From Trichomonas vaginalis G3 (lineage: Eukaryota; Parabasalia; Trichomonadida; Trichomonadidae): a stretch of 64,000 nt of DNA. The position numbers and the translations under genes were made by a program. The first letter of the stretch is position 1; each line of letters opens with the position of its first letter. This document shows positions 43,671-53,790 of the stretch, one piece after another. Location: contig NC_067207.1 of NCBI RefSeq assembly GCF_026262505.1, positions 124,001 through 188,000 of the forward strand, in the 5' to 3' direction. A model generated the notes under the pieces. The model made no database searches. It was given only the letters and a program-made list of their open reading frames with translations, and was not told the DNA's origin.

Positions 43671-44520
43671 ATATTGTATTATAAACTTTCCTTTAGAATA
43701 TCTGTAAGTTTTGTTGTTATATTTTTGTCAACGTCAAGAACTTTCACCATTTCAGTTATACCAACTTTCTTTGCTTTATGGAAATATTTTGGTTCAGCAA
43801 AAGACTGCTATTCTATAACATTTACCATTGTTTGTATAAAGAACTATTCTGTCAATGTATTTGTATTGTTTGTGTGTGTAAACTTTGTTCTGCTTCAATT
43901 CGAAGAGATACTCGAATACGTCCATCTTTTTATTCTAAGTAAAATGTCATTTCCGAAAAAATAGAAGCGTGAGTGTTTCAAAAGGTTTAATGGCGGTGGC
44001 AGATGTGAAAGTTAAATTCACCAACTCAAACAAACAGTCAAAGTGTTGTTGTCAATGTCAAAAGACAGAGATGTTGAAGTGGGGAAACCATACGAAGACA
44101 AAGATGGTATAACAATTGTTCCTGTAAAAGAACCAACATATCCTGAAGTTAGCAGAGACTTAAGTTCTGTTGCAGATATTCGAAACGACTACCAACAACT
44201 GAAAGACAAACTTCAAAACTCAGGAGAAGATTTGTCAAGCTTTAAGTATAATGTTAAACTTGGTTGAACACAACCCTGTAAAAGTGAACTCATATGTCAT
44301 TGCACCTCATGAAGTTTTGAAAGAACTATTGAAACTTTTGACAGAGGCAGACGATATAACATCAAAGAAATAGAACCCGACATTGGTTGCTGTGGTGTTT
44401 CATATAATGTCATTGACAAGATATACGTTATGAAAGGAGGTGAAACGTTGAACTTAAAGTATAGTTTCCCAGACGTCATAAAAATATTTGACGACCACAA
44501 CATTTCATTAAAATTTATTT
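43671..44520 (+). pseudogene. Broken Maverick gene, unknown (virion module)
   Basis: Contains an open piece at 44,043-44,267 (DRDVEVGKPYEDKDGITIVPV...) and a following piece to about 44,520 in a different frame. No family recognised. Lies between two capsid-type genes. Broken. The first 300 bp (43,671-43,980) show no convincing coding signal on the plus strand and may belong to a minus-strand relic. Confidence 0.3.
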
Positions 44521-44529
44521 GCTAAGTAA

Positions 44530-45328
44530 ATGGCAGAAGATATAATGGTTTATACTATTACGACTAAAAACCCCTGAGTCATATAATTCTATAACAACAA
44601 ACTTACAAAGTCCTCAAGGACGGTATTGTAAACTAACTTTAAACACAATGACGACTAAAGCCTGTTTTGCTCTTTGACACCAGAAGACTTTATTGTTGTG
44701 AATGGTAAAAAATACTCCTTTGAAGATACTTACTCAGATATACCACCAACAGGTTTTGTTGACTTATTTAATACTTTAAGTACGGGTGTAACATGTGCTG
44801 CAACTAGAGCAGGTTTCATTATGTTTGGATGTCCGACTGAGTTTACTATAAACGATATGAGCTATATATACAAAACTTATTTCTGGTTTTTACTACAACA
44901 GTTTTCCTATAACAGGAAAAGGTGTCATACAAGGAATGTCTATTCCATTGACATTAAGCACACCAATCTTATATATTGTTTCAAACTTAGGTTCAAAGTG
45001 TTATTCGAATGTCGACAGAAACTATTATGACCAAAAGATACTTATGCGTATAAACAATACTTTCTCTGCTGGTTTGCCTATTGTTCATTCGAATGCAGAA
45101 TTTTCAACCTTAGTGAACTCAAACACTTTGGCAAGTATAACGTTGACATTAGTTGACGCAAACTTTGTTCCTGTAAAACTTTTATGTCCTATGTATTTGT
45201 CAATGACGGCAGAAAGTTTCGAATTGGAAGATGCAACTGGTGAAAGTATTGTATTACAAGAACAACTTCAACAACAAATAGCTCAAGAACAACAAATGCA
45301 ACAAATGCAACAACAAAGTCAAGAATAA
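44530..45328 (+). pseudogene. Maverick structural-type gene, possibly minor capsid (broken)
   Basis: Beta-rich pieces (EDFIVVNGKKYSFEDTYSDI, then LSTPILYIVSNLGSKCYSN, then LVDANFVPVKLLCPMYLSM) end in a glutamine-rich tail with repeated QQMQQ. Placed directly after the probable major capsid gene and before the helicase, so a minor capsid or other virion protein is likely. Broken, few breaks. Not recognised by motif. Confidence 0.4.
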
Positions 45329-45355
45329 AAAAAATATTTTTTTATTTTTATAAAA

Positions 45356-46591
45356 ATGTACAGAATAGATGTTTCAGATTTTTATGACTTCCAAGCATTC
45401 AGAAATATGTGTCCATTTCGAGACTATAACAAAGCAGTCGAGAATTTGAAACGTTTAGTCATTTATGTCGACTCTGCCCCAGAATGTTATGTTATGAAAG
45501 AATGGGATGTAGTCTTTAACAAACCTAAAGCGACAATAGTTTCAGAACAAGAATGTAGACAGAAACTTAAGAAAATAAAAGTCGTACAAGTTGGCATGAA
45601 GATGTTAGATGCTTGGGATATCTTATTGTCAAAGTTAGAAGATTTTTCAGTTCGTGGTATAAAGTTCTATACACCTTCTCCAAACTTCTATTCTATCTTC
45701 ACTGGATATAAATATGAACAAGTAGAATGGAAAGAAAATATTATAGAAGCTTGGTTAGACCATGTCAAAGAAATTATATGCAATGGAAACGAAAGAGTCT
45801 ATGAGTATATCTTATGTTGGTTTGCAAACATCTTACAACATCCAAGTGCTAAAAATGAAACTGCTCTCATTATAATTGGAAAACAAGGAACAGGTAAGAA
45901 TACTTTCTTTACAGATATCTTATGCAAACTATTAGAGGGCTATTCGAATCCGAATATGACAAACTTAGAAAACATCTGTGGCAAGTTTAACTCCTCAATA
46001 GAGAATATGAAACTTATAGTATGTAACGAACTTCAAAGTATAGATACAACAAAAGTTTTGAACTCAGATGCTTTGAAGAGTCTTATAACAGACAAAGTTG
46101 GAGTTGTTGAAAGAAAGTATAAAGACCAAAGAGTTTGTGAAAATGTTGCAAATTTCATTATGGTTTCAAACAATGCTGTTCCGATGAAGTTAGAAAGTTC
46201 TGACAGAAGATATGTAGTTGTCAGAACGTCAGAAGCTCATATGCAAGATACAGAATATTTTGACGACTTAGCAGAAACTTTGACATCTGACTTTTACAAC
46301 CACTTGTTCTCATATTTTATGACATTAGATATTTCTAAGTTCAATCCAAGACAAATTCCACATACCGAAGAGAGACAAACATTGTTAGAAGCAAACAAGA
46401 GTGTATATGAACTGTTCATAGATGAAACTGACTTTGAGTGTTTAGATGAAAGGTCATTGTACGATTCGTATAAACAATATTGTCAAGAATATGGTTATAT
46501 GACAGCGTCTAAACGAACATTCTTGGCAAATGTCAAAAGTCTTTTAGATGTTCAGAATGGTGTATATACAAAGAAAAATTTTTATGAGTAA
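45356..46591 (+). CDS. Maverick superfamily-3 helicase
   Basis: A 411-residue protein, looks whole. Walker A is IIGKQGTGKNTF (about residues 175-186), Walker B-like IVCNELQ follows at about 222, and motif C with arginine finger is FIMVSNNAVPMKLESSDRRY (about 265-284): the SF3 layout of D5-like viral replication helicases. It would unwind element DNA at the origin. The N-terminal 150 residues are not a recognised primase. Start follows TTTTTATTTTTATAAAA. An SF3 helicase is usual in virophages and Polinton-like viruses but not the standard replication gene of Polintons, which use polymerase B. Confidence 0.85.
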   Translation: MYRIDVSDFYDFQAFRNMCPFRDYNKAVENLKRLVIYVDSAPECYVMKEWDVVFNKPKATIVSEQECRQKLKKIKVVQVGMKMLDAWDILLSKLEDFSVRGIKFYTPSPNFYSIFTGYKYEQVEWKENIIEAWLDHVKEIICNGNERVYEYILCWFANILQHPSAKNETALIIIGKQGTGKNTFFTDILCKLLEGYSNPNMTNLENICGKFNSSIENMKLIVCNELQSIDTTKVLNSDALKSLITDKVGVVERKYKDQRVCENVANFIMVSNNAVPMKLESSDRRYVVVRTSEAHMQDTEYFDDLAETLTSDFYNHLFSYFMTLDISKFNPRQIPHTEERQTLLEANKSVYELFIDETDFECLDERSLYDSYKQYCQEYGYMTASKRTFLANVKSLLDVQNGVYTKKNFYE

Positions 46592-46627
46592 ATTTTAAAA
46601 AAAATATTTTTTTATCCGATAGAAAAG

Positions 46628-47047
46628 ATGGCAAAATTCATCTCAGTAAACAAGTACATGTCAGGACTTAAAGAAGAACTAGACCCATTCACATATTTGA
46701 ATGTTTACTTCTACCATTTTGAAAAGTCTTCATTCAGCAAAGTTTGGAACATCGAACCAGTTAAGTTTGCTATTGTGACTAAAAATGGTGCGAAATTTGA
46801 AGACTTAGACATAGAAGGTTTGTTAGCAGTCAAAGAAAGTTTTGACAGAAGGTTTTCAAACCTTAAAGAAGGCAAAGCATACAAACTTGTTATACCTTAT
46901 GAACCAAAGAAAGCAGACGACTATGAATATTATGAGTCTAAAGTTGTAGAAGTTCAAGGTAAATTGGGTAAAAAGATTTTAGAGTCTAAGCCAGTGTTTA
47001 CTCCTAAAGAGGAAGAGAACATTGACATTGACCCAGAAATGTTCTAA
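46628..47047 (+). CDS. Maverick 139-residue protein, unknown
   Basis: Looks whole, starting with ATG after TTTTTTTATCCGATAGAAAAG. Mixed alpha/beta composition with a compact middle (YKLVIPYEPKKADDYEYYESKVVEV) and an acidic C-terminus (EEENIDIDPEMF). The beta-rich centre with an acidic tail is the general style of single-stranded-DNA-binding proteins, and it follows the helicase directly, so an SSB role is possible but unproven. Confidence 0.6.
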   Translation: MAKFISVNKYMSGLKEELDPFTYLNVYFYHFEKSSFSKVWNIEPVKFAIVTKNGAKFEDLDIEGLLAVKESFDRRFSNLKEGKAYKLVIPYEPKKADDYEYYESKVVEVQGKLGKKILESKPVFTPKEEENIDIDPEMF

Positions 47048-47063
47048 AAATAAAATTTTATTT

Positions 47064-47516
47064 TTACATGTCAAATTTCTTTTTCTCTGGAACTGGTTCA
47101 GGTTCTTTCTTCTCTTCTTCTACTTTCTTTTCTTTCTTTTCTTTCTTCTTCTTTTCTGGTGGAGTTATGTCAAATTTGGCGCAACTATATTTATGTAAAA
47201 GTTCTTTGTCCTTTAATAGCTCATCTATTCTGTTTTCTATTTCATCTTCAAGAACGGCGCATGTGTCTTCTTTGCATTCTAAGAACTTTTGTTGGACTTC
47301 ATCTTTCCAATCGGCGTCATCTCTGTCAACAAGTCTGTCATTGACAAATTTTAAGACTGCTCTGCTTAATGTTTTATGGTTCTTGTCATATTCCCAGAAA
47401 CAGAACTTTAGAACAAATTCACCTTTCTTGTTTACACTATGTAAGATTTTATGGTCGACAGATGTTTTGCTGTCGAAAAGCTTGTCTCGAATATAGATAG
47501 CGAAATCGCTAGACAT
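47064..47516 (-). CDS. Maverick 150-residue protein with Lys/Glu tail
   Basis: Looks whole. A compact N-terminal domain of about 115 residues (FAIYIRDKLF... KFVNDRLVDRDDADW...) precedes a low-complexity tail of alternating KKEKK and EEEK runs ending in KKKFDM. Convergent with the 139-residue gene and divergent from the ATPase across 36 bp. Family not recognised. Confidence 0.6.
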   Translation of the reverse strand: MSSDFAIYIRDKLFDSKTSVDHKILHSVNKKGEFVLKFCFWEYDKNHKTLSRAVLKFVNDRLVDRDDADWKDEVQQKFLECKEDTCAVLEDEIENRIDELLKDKELLHKYSCAKFDITPPEKKKKEKKEKKVEEEKKEPEPVPEKKKFDM

Positions 47517-47552
47517 TTTCTAAAAGATAAAAATTTTAATTTTTCTAAAAAT
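47517..47552. promoter_or_regulatory. 36-bp divergent promoter between 150-residue gene and ATPase
   Basis: Two opposite ATGs are separated by 36 bp of almost pure A/T containing a TATCTTTTAGAAA box on the minus side and AATTTTTCTAAAAAT on the plus side, the same kind of box seen at other Maverick starts. Confidence 0.5.
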
Positions 47553-48426
47553 ATGTTAGAAAAAAAGTTTGCTGACATTGACAAAAAATTTGAGAATGTT
47601 TTAAACAAGAACAAGAGGAAGTTAGAAAATGCTCAGATAAAACCCATACATGACAAGTTCTTATTTGCTCAGAATGGTATAACAGGTCTAATTGCACCAC
47701 CTGGGTCGGGTAAGACTTTCACTTATCTTAAAATGGCTGCACAACAACAAGAACTAGATGAGAAGAACCCATTCTATGAGTTAGTTGTCATTTGTAGTAC
47801 TTCTGGTCAATTTGACCAAACCGTCAATTCGTTCAAAGATATTATAAAGAAGTCTAAGTTAGTATGTATAAAAGACTCTGAGTTGTTAGATTGGATAAAG
47901 AAGTACCAAAGAAGAGTTTTGAAGTATAATGCTATAAATGAGTATATAAATTCTAAGTTTAAAGACCCAAATGAGGAAATGCAGAGAATATTAGAGAAGA
48001 AACACTTCAGAAACAAACAGAAAGAGATAGAATACATTTCGAAGAAATTGCAATCTTACGATTGGAAGACATACCCTCATAGGTGTCTTCTTATCTTAGA
48101 TGATTTCGCCTCTCATCCTTTGTTAAAGAATAGAGAACAAGATATGTGTCGAATTCTTAAGAAGCTCAGACACTTTAACATCTCAGTTGTCATTTGTGTA
48201 CAGACAGCAAAGAGTTTAAGTAAGGATGTTAAAAGAATACTTACTGACATTATACTTTTCCCGGATTGTCCGAAGACGATTTCATGGAACTTATGAAAGA
48301 GTCCATGGCAGGTAAGTTTGACAGACATGAACTATGGGAGAAGTACAAAGTCATACAAGACCCTCATACTTCTTTCAGAATTCATATCTACGCAAACAAA
48401 GTTCAAATTGTAAAAAGTCAAGCTTG
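47553..48426 (+). pseudogene. Maverick A32-type DNA-packaging ATPase (3' part broken)
   Basis: The main frame (47,553-48,296) has Walker A APPGSGKTFTYLK (about residues 46-58), a later CLLILDDFASHP Walker B and SVVICVQTAKSL sensor strand: the FtsK/HerA-like packaging ATPase of Polintons and large DNA viruses. It would pump element DNA into the capsid. Earlier in-frame sequence overlaps the divergent gene, so ATG 47,553 is preferred. The coding trace continues to about 48,426 in broken form. About one break. Confidence 0.75.
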
Positions 48427-48443
48427 AAAAATAAAGAGTTCAT

Positions 48444-49250
48444 TTACTCTACTTGTTTGAAGTTGTCAAAATACTCTGTTATTTTTTCCTTCAGTAGCGG
48501 TAAGTCTTCTTTGAAGGTAAGTATTGTACAACCTTTCATATCATAGTGTGTTTGAGGTAACGTATCTTGAACTATTTGTTTCACATCTTCATTCGGTGTC
48601 ATTGAAATCGGTAAGTTTTCGCGATAGAACCAATTTCTGTCAGATTTGTAAATCTTAGCAAGGTCGTAAAAGCTTTTGTTGTTTCTTCTGACTAAATGCA
48701 ACATAACCATATCTTTATCTTCTTCATTTTCCATCTCTTCAGTATAAATCATATACTTATAGTTCTTTTCCTTTCCTTTTGGTACCGAACGTGGTATTCT
48801 TTTCTGAATGCTTTTGTCTTTTGCTTCAAGCTTGTTTTCCATCTCTTCACGTTCTTGTCTATGAATTTCGTCAAGAAGTCTGTAAATATTCCAAGCATAA
48901 CGAGGCGAAGCCCACATTGCAACAGCATTTACAAGAAGTCTATGTACATAATATCCTCTCAAACCATTTGGCAATTTTTCACGATTTTCATACGGAATCT
49001 CTTCCCTCGGTTTTCCGAGGGAAGCAATCATATGAGGAAATTCTTCTAAAAGTTCTTTTGTCTGTTGGTTTTCAAACCAATGATATGCTTGCTTTGTAGA
49101 ACGAAGAGCATTCAAAATACTTTGCATTTGGTACATATCGTCTTTGACCGAACGAATGAGACGGAGTTGTTTGTTAAACTGTATGTACTCGTATTCTTCA
49201 TTTATAGCTTCATGAACGATAGCAGTTGTTGTGTTCTCTGTTGTTGACAT
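48444..49250 (-). CDS. Maverick KilA-N domain protein
   Basis: A 268-residue protein, looks whole. LPNGLRGYYVHRLLVNAVAMWASPRYAWNI is the KilA-N DNA-binding signature (given here as LRGYYVHRLL and AMWASPRYAW). A helical stretch (about 125-155) and a C-terminal domain containing YMIYTEEMENEE and MVMLHLVRRNN resemble the C-terminal part of poxvirus/baculovirus-type KilA-N proteins. Codon 1 is taken at ATG 49,250; the frame upstream begins with TTG. Probably a regulatory DNA-binding protein. Contains the CTCGGTTTTCCGAG hairpin that is also found in the repeat zone. Confidence 0.75.
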   Translation of the reverse strand: MSTTENTTTAIVHEAINEEYEYIQFNKQLRLIRSVKDDMYQMQSILNALRSTKQAYHWFENQQTKELLEEFPHMIASLGKPREEIPYENREKLPNGLRGYYVHRLLVNAVAMWASPRYAWNIYRLLDEIHRQEREEMENKLEAKDKSIQKRIPRSVPKGKEKNYKYMIYTEEMENEEDKDMVMLHLVRRNNKSFYDLAKIYKSDRNWFYRENLPISMTPNEDVKQIVQDTLPQTHYDMKGCTILTFKEDLPLLKEKITEYFDNFKQVE

Positions 49251-49337
49251 ATCTGTCTTTACATACAAGATAAAAAAATATTTTATAAAAAATTAGCGTT
49301 ATTTTCTGACTTTCACAAAAGACCAAAAATAAACGCT

Positions 49338-49949
49338 TTACATGTATTTTTCAGCAACTTCGTCAAATAATTTTATAGCTTTATCTATCTCATCTACTTC
49401 AAACGTTTCTTTACCTTTTATGGGAGCACCATATATTTTCTCAAACTTTTCAAGTAGTTCTGTTTCTGCAGCTCTCATATCATTAGCAAACACAACCTTG
49501 ACTCTATTGACTGTACTGTCATATCTTTGAGTTATATTATATGTTCTTCCTATCTTATATCTCTTTGTATTGAAGTCCTTCGGTTTCTGAACGATGTAAA
49601 GTAAGCCTTCACTGCAACGTTCCGTATCGAATGAACCATATGTTATGAAGTTATATCCAACAACTGGGTCTAACCATAACAAAACTATTGGTATAAGACT
49701 TTTGTCTATAAGATATGCTGCAGTTCCATAGAATCTTACCGATATCATAAGCTCAGGATTTCTTGTCAAAATTTTCTGACTAGAAGCAATTCTAACCCAG
49801 TCCTTTGTTTTCTTTCCAGATGGAGATATAATGTCTGACAAAGAATATTTGTTGTATTTCTTTGAGTATCTTACGTTTAAATCACCTATTCTAACCAATT
49901 TGGTGTCATTGTCTATCTTTTTAACTGTTTCAAACTCAATGTTTGTCAT
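49338..49949 (-). CDS. Maverick KilA-N protein with T5orf172 (GIY-YIG-like) domain
   Basis: About 203 residues, looks whole, ATG at 49,949 preferred over an upstream TTG. The N-terminal half (YSLSDIISPSGKKTKDWVRI... LWLDPVVGYNF) matches KilA-N; the C-terminal half (GLLYIVQKPKDF... YKIGRTYNITQRY... AAETELLEKFEKIYG) matches T5orf172, a GIY-YIG-like nuclease-related domain common in phage and large-virus Bro/KilA-N proteins. Suggests DNA binding with possible cleavage. Shares the upstream box TATTTTGTATGTAAG with its neighbour genes. Confidence 0.75.
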   Translation of the reverse strand: MTNIEFETVKKIDNDTKLVRIGDLNVRYSKKYNKYSLSDIISPSGKKTKDWVRIASSQKILTRNPELMISVRFYGTAAYLIDKSLIPIVLLWLDPVVGYNFITYGSFDTERCSEGLLYIVQKPKDFNTKRYKIGRTYNITQRYDSTVNRVKVVFANDMRAAETELLEKFEKIYGAPIKGKETFEVDEIDKAIKLFDEVAEKYM

Positions 49950-49959
49950 TTCTGTTCTT

Positions 49960-51109
49960 ACATACAAAATAAAAAAATAAATAAAAATAAAACTAACTTT
50001 ATTTTTTCTGTCTTAAGGAAATTCACGATTTTCATAGAGTTTTGGCGACTAAGTTTTTTTATCTACTCGCTGTTCTTCACTGTTTTCGTACGGAATCTCT
50101 TCTCTCGGTTTTCCGAGGGAAGCAAGCATATGAGGAAATTCATGAAATTTGGTCATTTTTCAGCAAAAATATATTTTAGGTGAAGAGGTGAGATCTCACC
50201 CGTTTTCTCACCCGTTTTCTAACATGGTCTAAAACACACAAAACTCATGAATTTTGTGCTGAATTCAGCAAAAATATATTTTAGGGTAGATGGTTAGATC
50301 TAACCTCATTTCTAACCTCTTTTCTACCCCAGTTATTTTATAAGCGTTTTACATGGTAAACGTTATGAATTCGTGAGACTCTAAACAGTTTTGTAGCTTC
50401 TATTTCTTCTTTTAGTACATCGAATGTTTTAACAATGCCGAAAGTTTCTTTATATTTCTTCTTGACGTCAGATAGAAGGAAATCTTCTGCTGTTGGATAG
50501 TTTTTGTCAAGACTTCATTGTAAATGACCAAAAATATATTTTATGTTAGCATGTTAGATCTAACACGTTTTCTAACCTCTTTTCTAACATGGTCTAAAAC
50601 ACACAAAACTCATGAAATTTCAAGACTTCATCGAACTTAAATGTTTTTGTCAAGACTTTGTCATATGATTGCTTCTCTCGGTTTTCCGAGGGAAGAGATT
50701 CCATGTTTTGTCAAGACTTCATTGTAAATGACCAAAAATATATTTTAGGTGAAGAGGTGAGATCTCACCTGTTTTCTCACCTGTTTTCTCACATGGTCTA
50801 AAACACACAAAACTCATGAAATTTCATACGGAATTCAGCAAAAATATATTTTAGGTGAAGAGGTGAGATCTCACCTGTTTTCTCACCTGTTTTCTAACAT
50901 GGTCTAAAACACACAAAACTCATGAAATTTCAAGACTTCATCGAACTTAAATGTTTTGTCAAGACTTTGTCATATGATTGCTTCTCTCGGTTTTCCGAGG
51001 GAAGAGATTCCATGTTTTGTCAAGACTTCATTGTAAATGACCAAAAATATATTTTATGTTAGCATGTTAGATCTAACACGTTTTCTAACCTCTTTTCTAA
51101 CATAACTAT
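49960..51109. repeat. AGATCT palindrome blocks, first cluster
   Basis: Six blocks built around a perfect palindrome: GGTGAGATCTCACC (50,185), GGTTAGATCTAACC (50,292), TGTTAGATCTAACA (50,551), AGGTGAGATCTCACCT (50,754), again near 50,862, and TGTTAGATCTAACA (51,065). Each palindrome is followed by GTTTTCT(C/A)ACC-type half sites and TGGTCTAAAACACACAAAAC. The stretch 50,341-50,505 duplicates the 3' end of the gene at 51,110-52,048. CTCGGTTTTCCGAG hairpins occur near 50,105, 50,680 and 50,987. No gene of its own. Confidence 0.8.
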
Positions 51110-52048
51110 TTACAAGCGTTTTACATGGTATATGTTGCGATGGTTCATGACTTTAAACAATTTTGTAGCTTCTATTTCTTCTTTTAGTACATCGAATGTT
51201 TTAACGATACCGAAGGTTTCTTTATACTTCTTCTTGACGTCAGATAGAAGGAAATCTTCTGCTGTTGGATAGTTTTTGTTCAGAAATTCTAACATGTCCA
51301 TTTTATTTTCTGCTGGTTTTTCTGCTTCTTTCTTTAAATCTGTATAGTCGTTTCTCATACGTTCTATCTCTTTGACGGAGTAGTTATATCTCCTCATTGC
51401 TGCTTTACATTTAGAACATTGCGGGTTCATTTTTGCGTTATACATTGAAATAAAACCAGCTAAAACAACTAAAGCGTCAATTGCTCTCTTCATCTCAAAC
51501 ATAGCGGGTCTTATTTGTTCATTCCATACCTTACCTCTTCTATCTTTATCTCTTATCTGCCATACACATTCAGCAACTAACGAAACAAAGTTGTCGTAGG
51601 TCTTAAATTCTTCAGATTTATATATGTCAGAAACATTCTTATATACCATATCGCAATCTTTGTCCATAACCTTATGGTTGCAATGAAATCCTAGAAACTC
51701 ATAGTTTACCTTTCGTATGAACTTCTTTATTTCTACTGAGTCAGTTGGTTTCACTTCTATTTCATCGAATTCAGGAATAGTGAGTTTTTGTTGTTGGATT
51801 TCAGGCAATTTGGGTAAATGGTCAATAATGTCCTGCATTTCATAAAGATACTGTTCATTTGTTTCATCTTTCGCACTACAGTTTAAATTACTTGTTAAAA
51901 GTTCTTGCTTTATCTTCTGGATTTCTGTTTCAAAAGTATATGAAGAAGGAATGAAGCTTTTCATCTCTACTAACATAGATGTTGGATTCATGACTAAAGA
52001 GTTTGGTGCTGTTGTTTGAATTGTTGTTGTGCCGATTGTTGAAATCAT
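51110..52048 (-). CDS. Maverick 312-residue protein, unknown
   Basis: Looks whole from ATG 52,048 (the longer upstream frame has no ATG). Thr/Ser-rich start, then a mostly helical protein with a CNHKVMDKDCDMVYKN segment and a CSKCKAAM pair that might bind zinc, and a charged helical end. No family recognised. It uses the same upstream TTTTGTATAAAAGAC box as the KilA-N genes and lies between two clusters of palindromic repeats, which suggests shared regulation. Confidence 0.6.
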   Translation of the reverse strand: MISTIGTTTIQTTAPNSLVMNPTSMLVEMKSFIPSSYTFETEIQKIKQELLTSNLNCSAKDETNEQYLYEMQDIIDHLPKLPEIQQQKLTIPEFDEIEVKPTDSVEIKKFIRKVNYEFLGFHCNHKVMDKDCDMVYKNVSDIYKSEEFKTYDNFVSLVAECVWQIRDKDRRGKVWNEQIRPAMFEMKRAIDALVVLAGFISMYNAKMNPQCSKCKAAMRRYNYSVKEIERMRNDYTDLKKEAEKPAENKMDMLEFLNKNYPTAEDFLLSDVKKKYKETFGIVKTFDVLKEEIEATKLFKVMNHRNIYHVKRL

Positions 52049-53790
52049 GTCTTTTATACAAAATAAAAAAATAAAAAAAATAAAACTAACTTTATTTTTT
52101 ATTTCGGGAAAATTCATGAAAATTCAAGAGGTGAAAAAAGAGGTGAAAAAACAGGTGAGATCTAACATTCTAACATAAACTTTATTTTTGGGTCCTTTAC
52201 ACTCATTACGAAGAAGTCTTGACAAAACATTTACGAAGAAGTCATGAAAATTCAAGAGGGTAGAAATGAGGTTAGAAAACAGGTGAGAAAACGTGTTAGA
52301 TCTAACATTCTAACATAAACTTTATTTTTGGTGTAAATTTCATGATTTTCGAGAGTTTTAGACCATGTTAGAAAACGTGTTAGAAAACGTGTTAGATCTC
52401 ACCTCTTCACATAAACTTTATTTTTGGTGTAAATTTCATGATTTTCGAGAGTTTTAGACCATGTTAGAAAAGTGGTTAGAAAACGTGTTAGATCTAACAT
52501 TCTAACATAAACTTTATTTTTGCTGAATTCAGCAACAAAATGAACGAGGTCAGGATGTATGTAAATACATTTGAATTCATTCATAACACCCTTTGTAAGC
52601 TCATAAAATGCTTGTTTTGAGGTCGAGCCACTTTTGGCTCCACCGTATTCTTTCAACCAAAACTCAAGAATTTCCTGCATGAATTTTGTATAAAAAGCAA
52701 CCGCCGGAATTCAGACTGTTGCTATATTCTTCACAAAACATGTACGATGAAGAAGTCATGACAAAACATTTACGAAGAAGTCATGACAAAACATATACGC
52801 TCATTACGATGAAGAAGTCTTGACAAAACATTTACGATGAAATCATGACAAAACATTTACGCTCATTACGATGAAGAAGTCATGAAAATTCAAGAGGTTA
52901 GAAAACGTGTTAGAAAACGTGTTAGATCTAACCATCTACCCGACATTCTCGTCAAATGAAAAAATGACACTTTTTCATTAGATAACTGTTATTTTTTGAC
53001 GAAGTGAAGATTGACACTTCGTCAAAAAAATCCCTGAAATCATATCTTTTATACAAAAAAATACAAAAAATGACACTTTTTCATTAGATAACTGTTATTT
53101 TTTGACGAAGTGAAGATTGACACTTCGTCAAAAAAATCCCTGAAATCATATCTTTTATACAAAAAAATACAAAAAATAAAACTAACTTTATTTTTTCTAT
53201 CTTAAGGAAATTCATGAAAATTCATGAGGTTAGAAAACGTGTTAGAAAACGTGTTAGATCTAACATTCTAACATAAACTTTATTTTTGGGTCCTTTACAC
53301 TCATTACGAAGAAGTCATGACAAAACATTTACGAAGAAGTCATGACAAAACATTTACGAAGAAGTCATGACAAAACATTTACGAAGAAGTCATGACAAAT
53401 TCAAGAGGTTAGAAATGAGGTTAGAAATGAGGTTAGATCTAACCATCTACCCGACATTCTCGTCAAATGAAAAAATGACACTTTTTCATTAGATAACTGT
53501 TATTTTTTGACGAAGTGAAGATTGACACTTCGTCAAAAAAATCCCTGAAATCATATCTTTTATACAAAAAAATACAAAAAATAAAACTAACTTTATTTTT
53601 TCTATCTTAAGGAAATTCATGAAAATTCAAGAGGGTAGAAATGAGGTTAGAAAACGTGTTAGATCTAACATTCTAACATAAACTTTATTTTTGGTGTAAA
53701 TTTCATGATTTTCGAGAGTTTTAGACCATGTTAGAAATGAGGTTAGAAAACGTGTTAGATCTAACATTCTAACATAAATTATATTTTTGG
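52049..53790. repeat. AGATCT palindrome blocks, second cluster, with GACGAAGTG hairpins
   Basis: About nine more palindrome blocks, now mostly in the opposite orientation to the first cluster: GTTAGAAAACGTGTTAGATC then TAACATTCTAACATAAACTT, repeated near 52,155, 52,296, 52,390, 52,489, 52,921, 53,254, 53,433, 53,660 and 53,755. Between them are strings of GAAGAAGTCATGACAAAACATTTAC, and three copies of a hairpin (TTTTTGACGAAGTG and CACTTCGTCAAAAA, near 52,993, 53,097 and 53,507), each followed by a promoter-like TCATATCTTTTATACAAAAA box without a gene. Confidence 0.8.
52510..52680 (-). pseudogene. Fragment of a KilA-N-type gene within the repeats
   Basis: A short minus-strand piece (MQEILEFWLKEYGG... 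YIHPDLVHFVAEF) whose end matches the KilA-N core pattern (hPDLhxxhAxW). It runs into palindrome repeats. A relic suggesting that further KilA-N genes once stood here. Broken. Confidence 0.45.

Noticed and set aside
43674-43964. 96-codon plus-strand frame rich in Phe/Val/Ser
   Set aside because: Composition looks like the antisense of a minus-strand AT-rich gene; no sensible place in the virion gene order.
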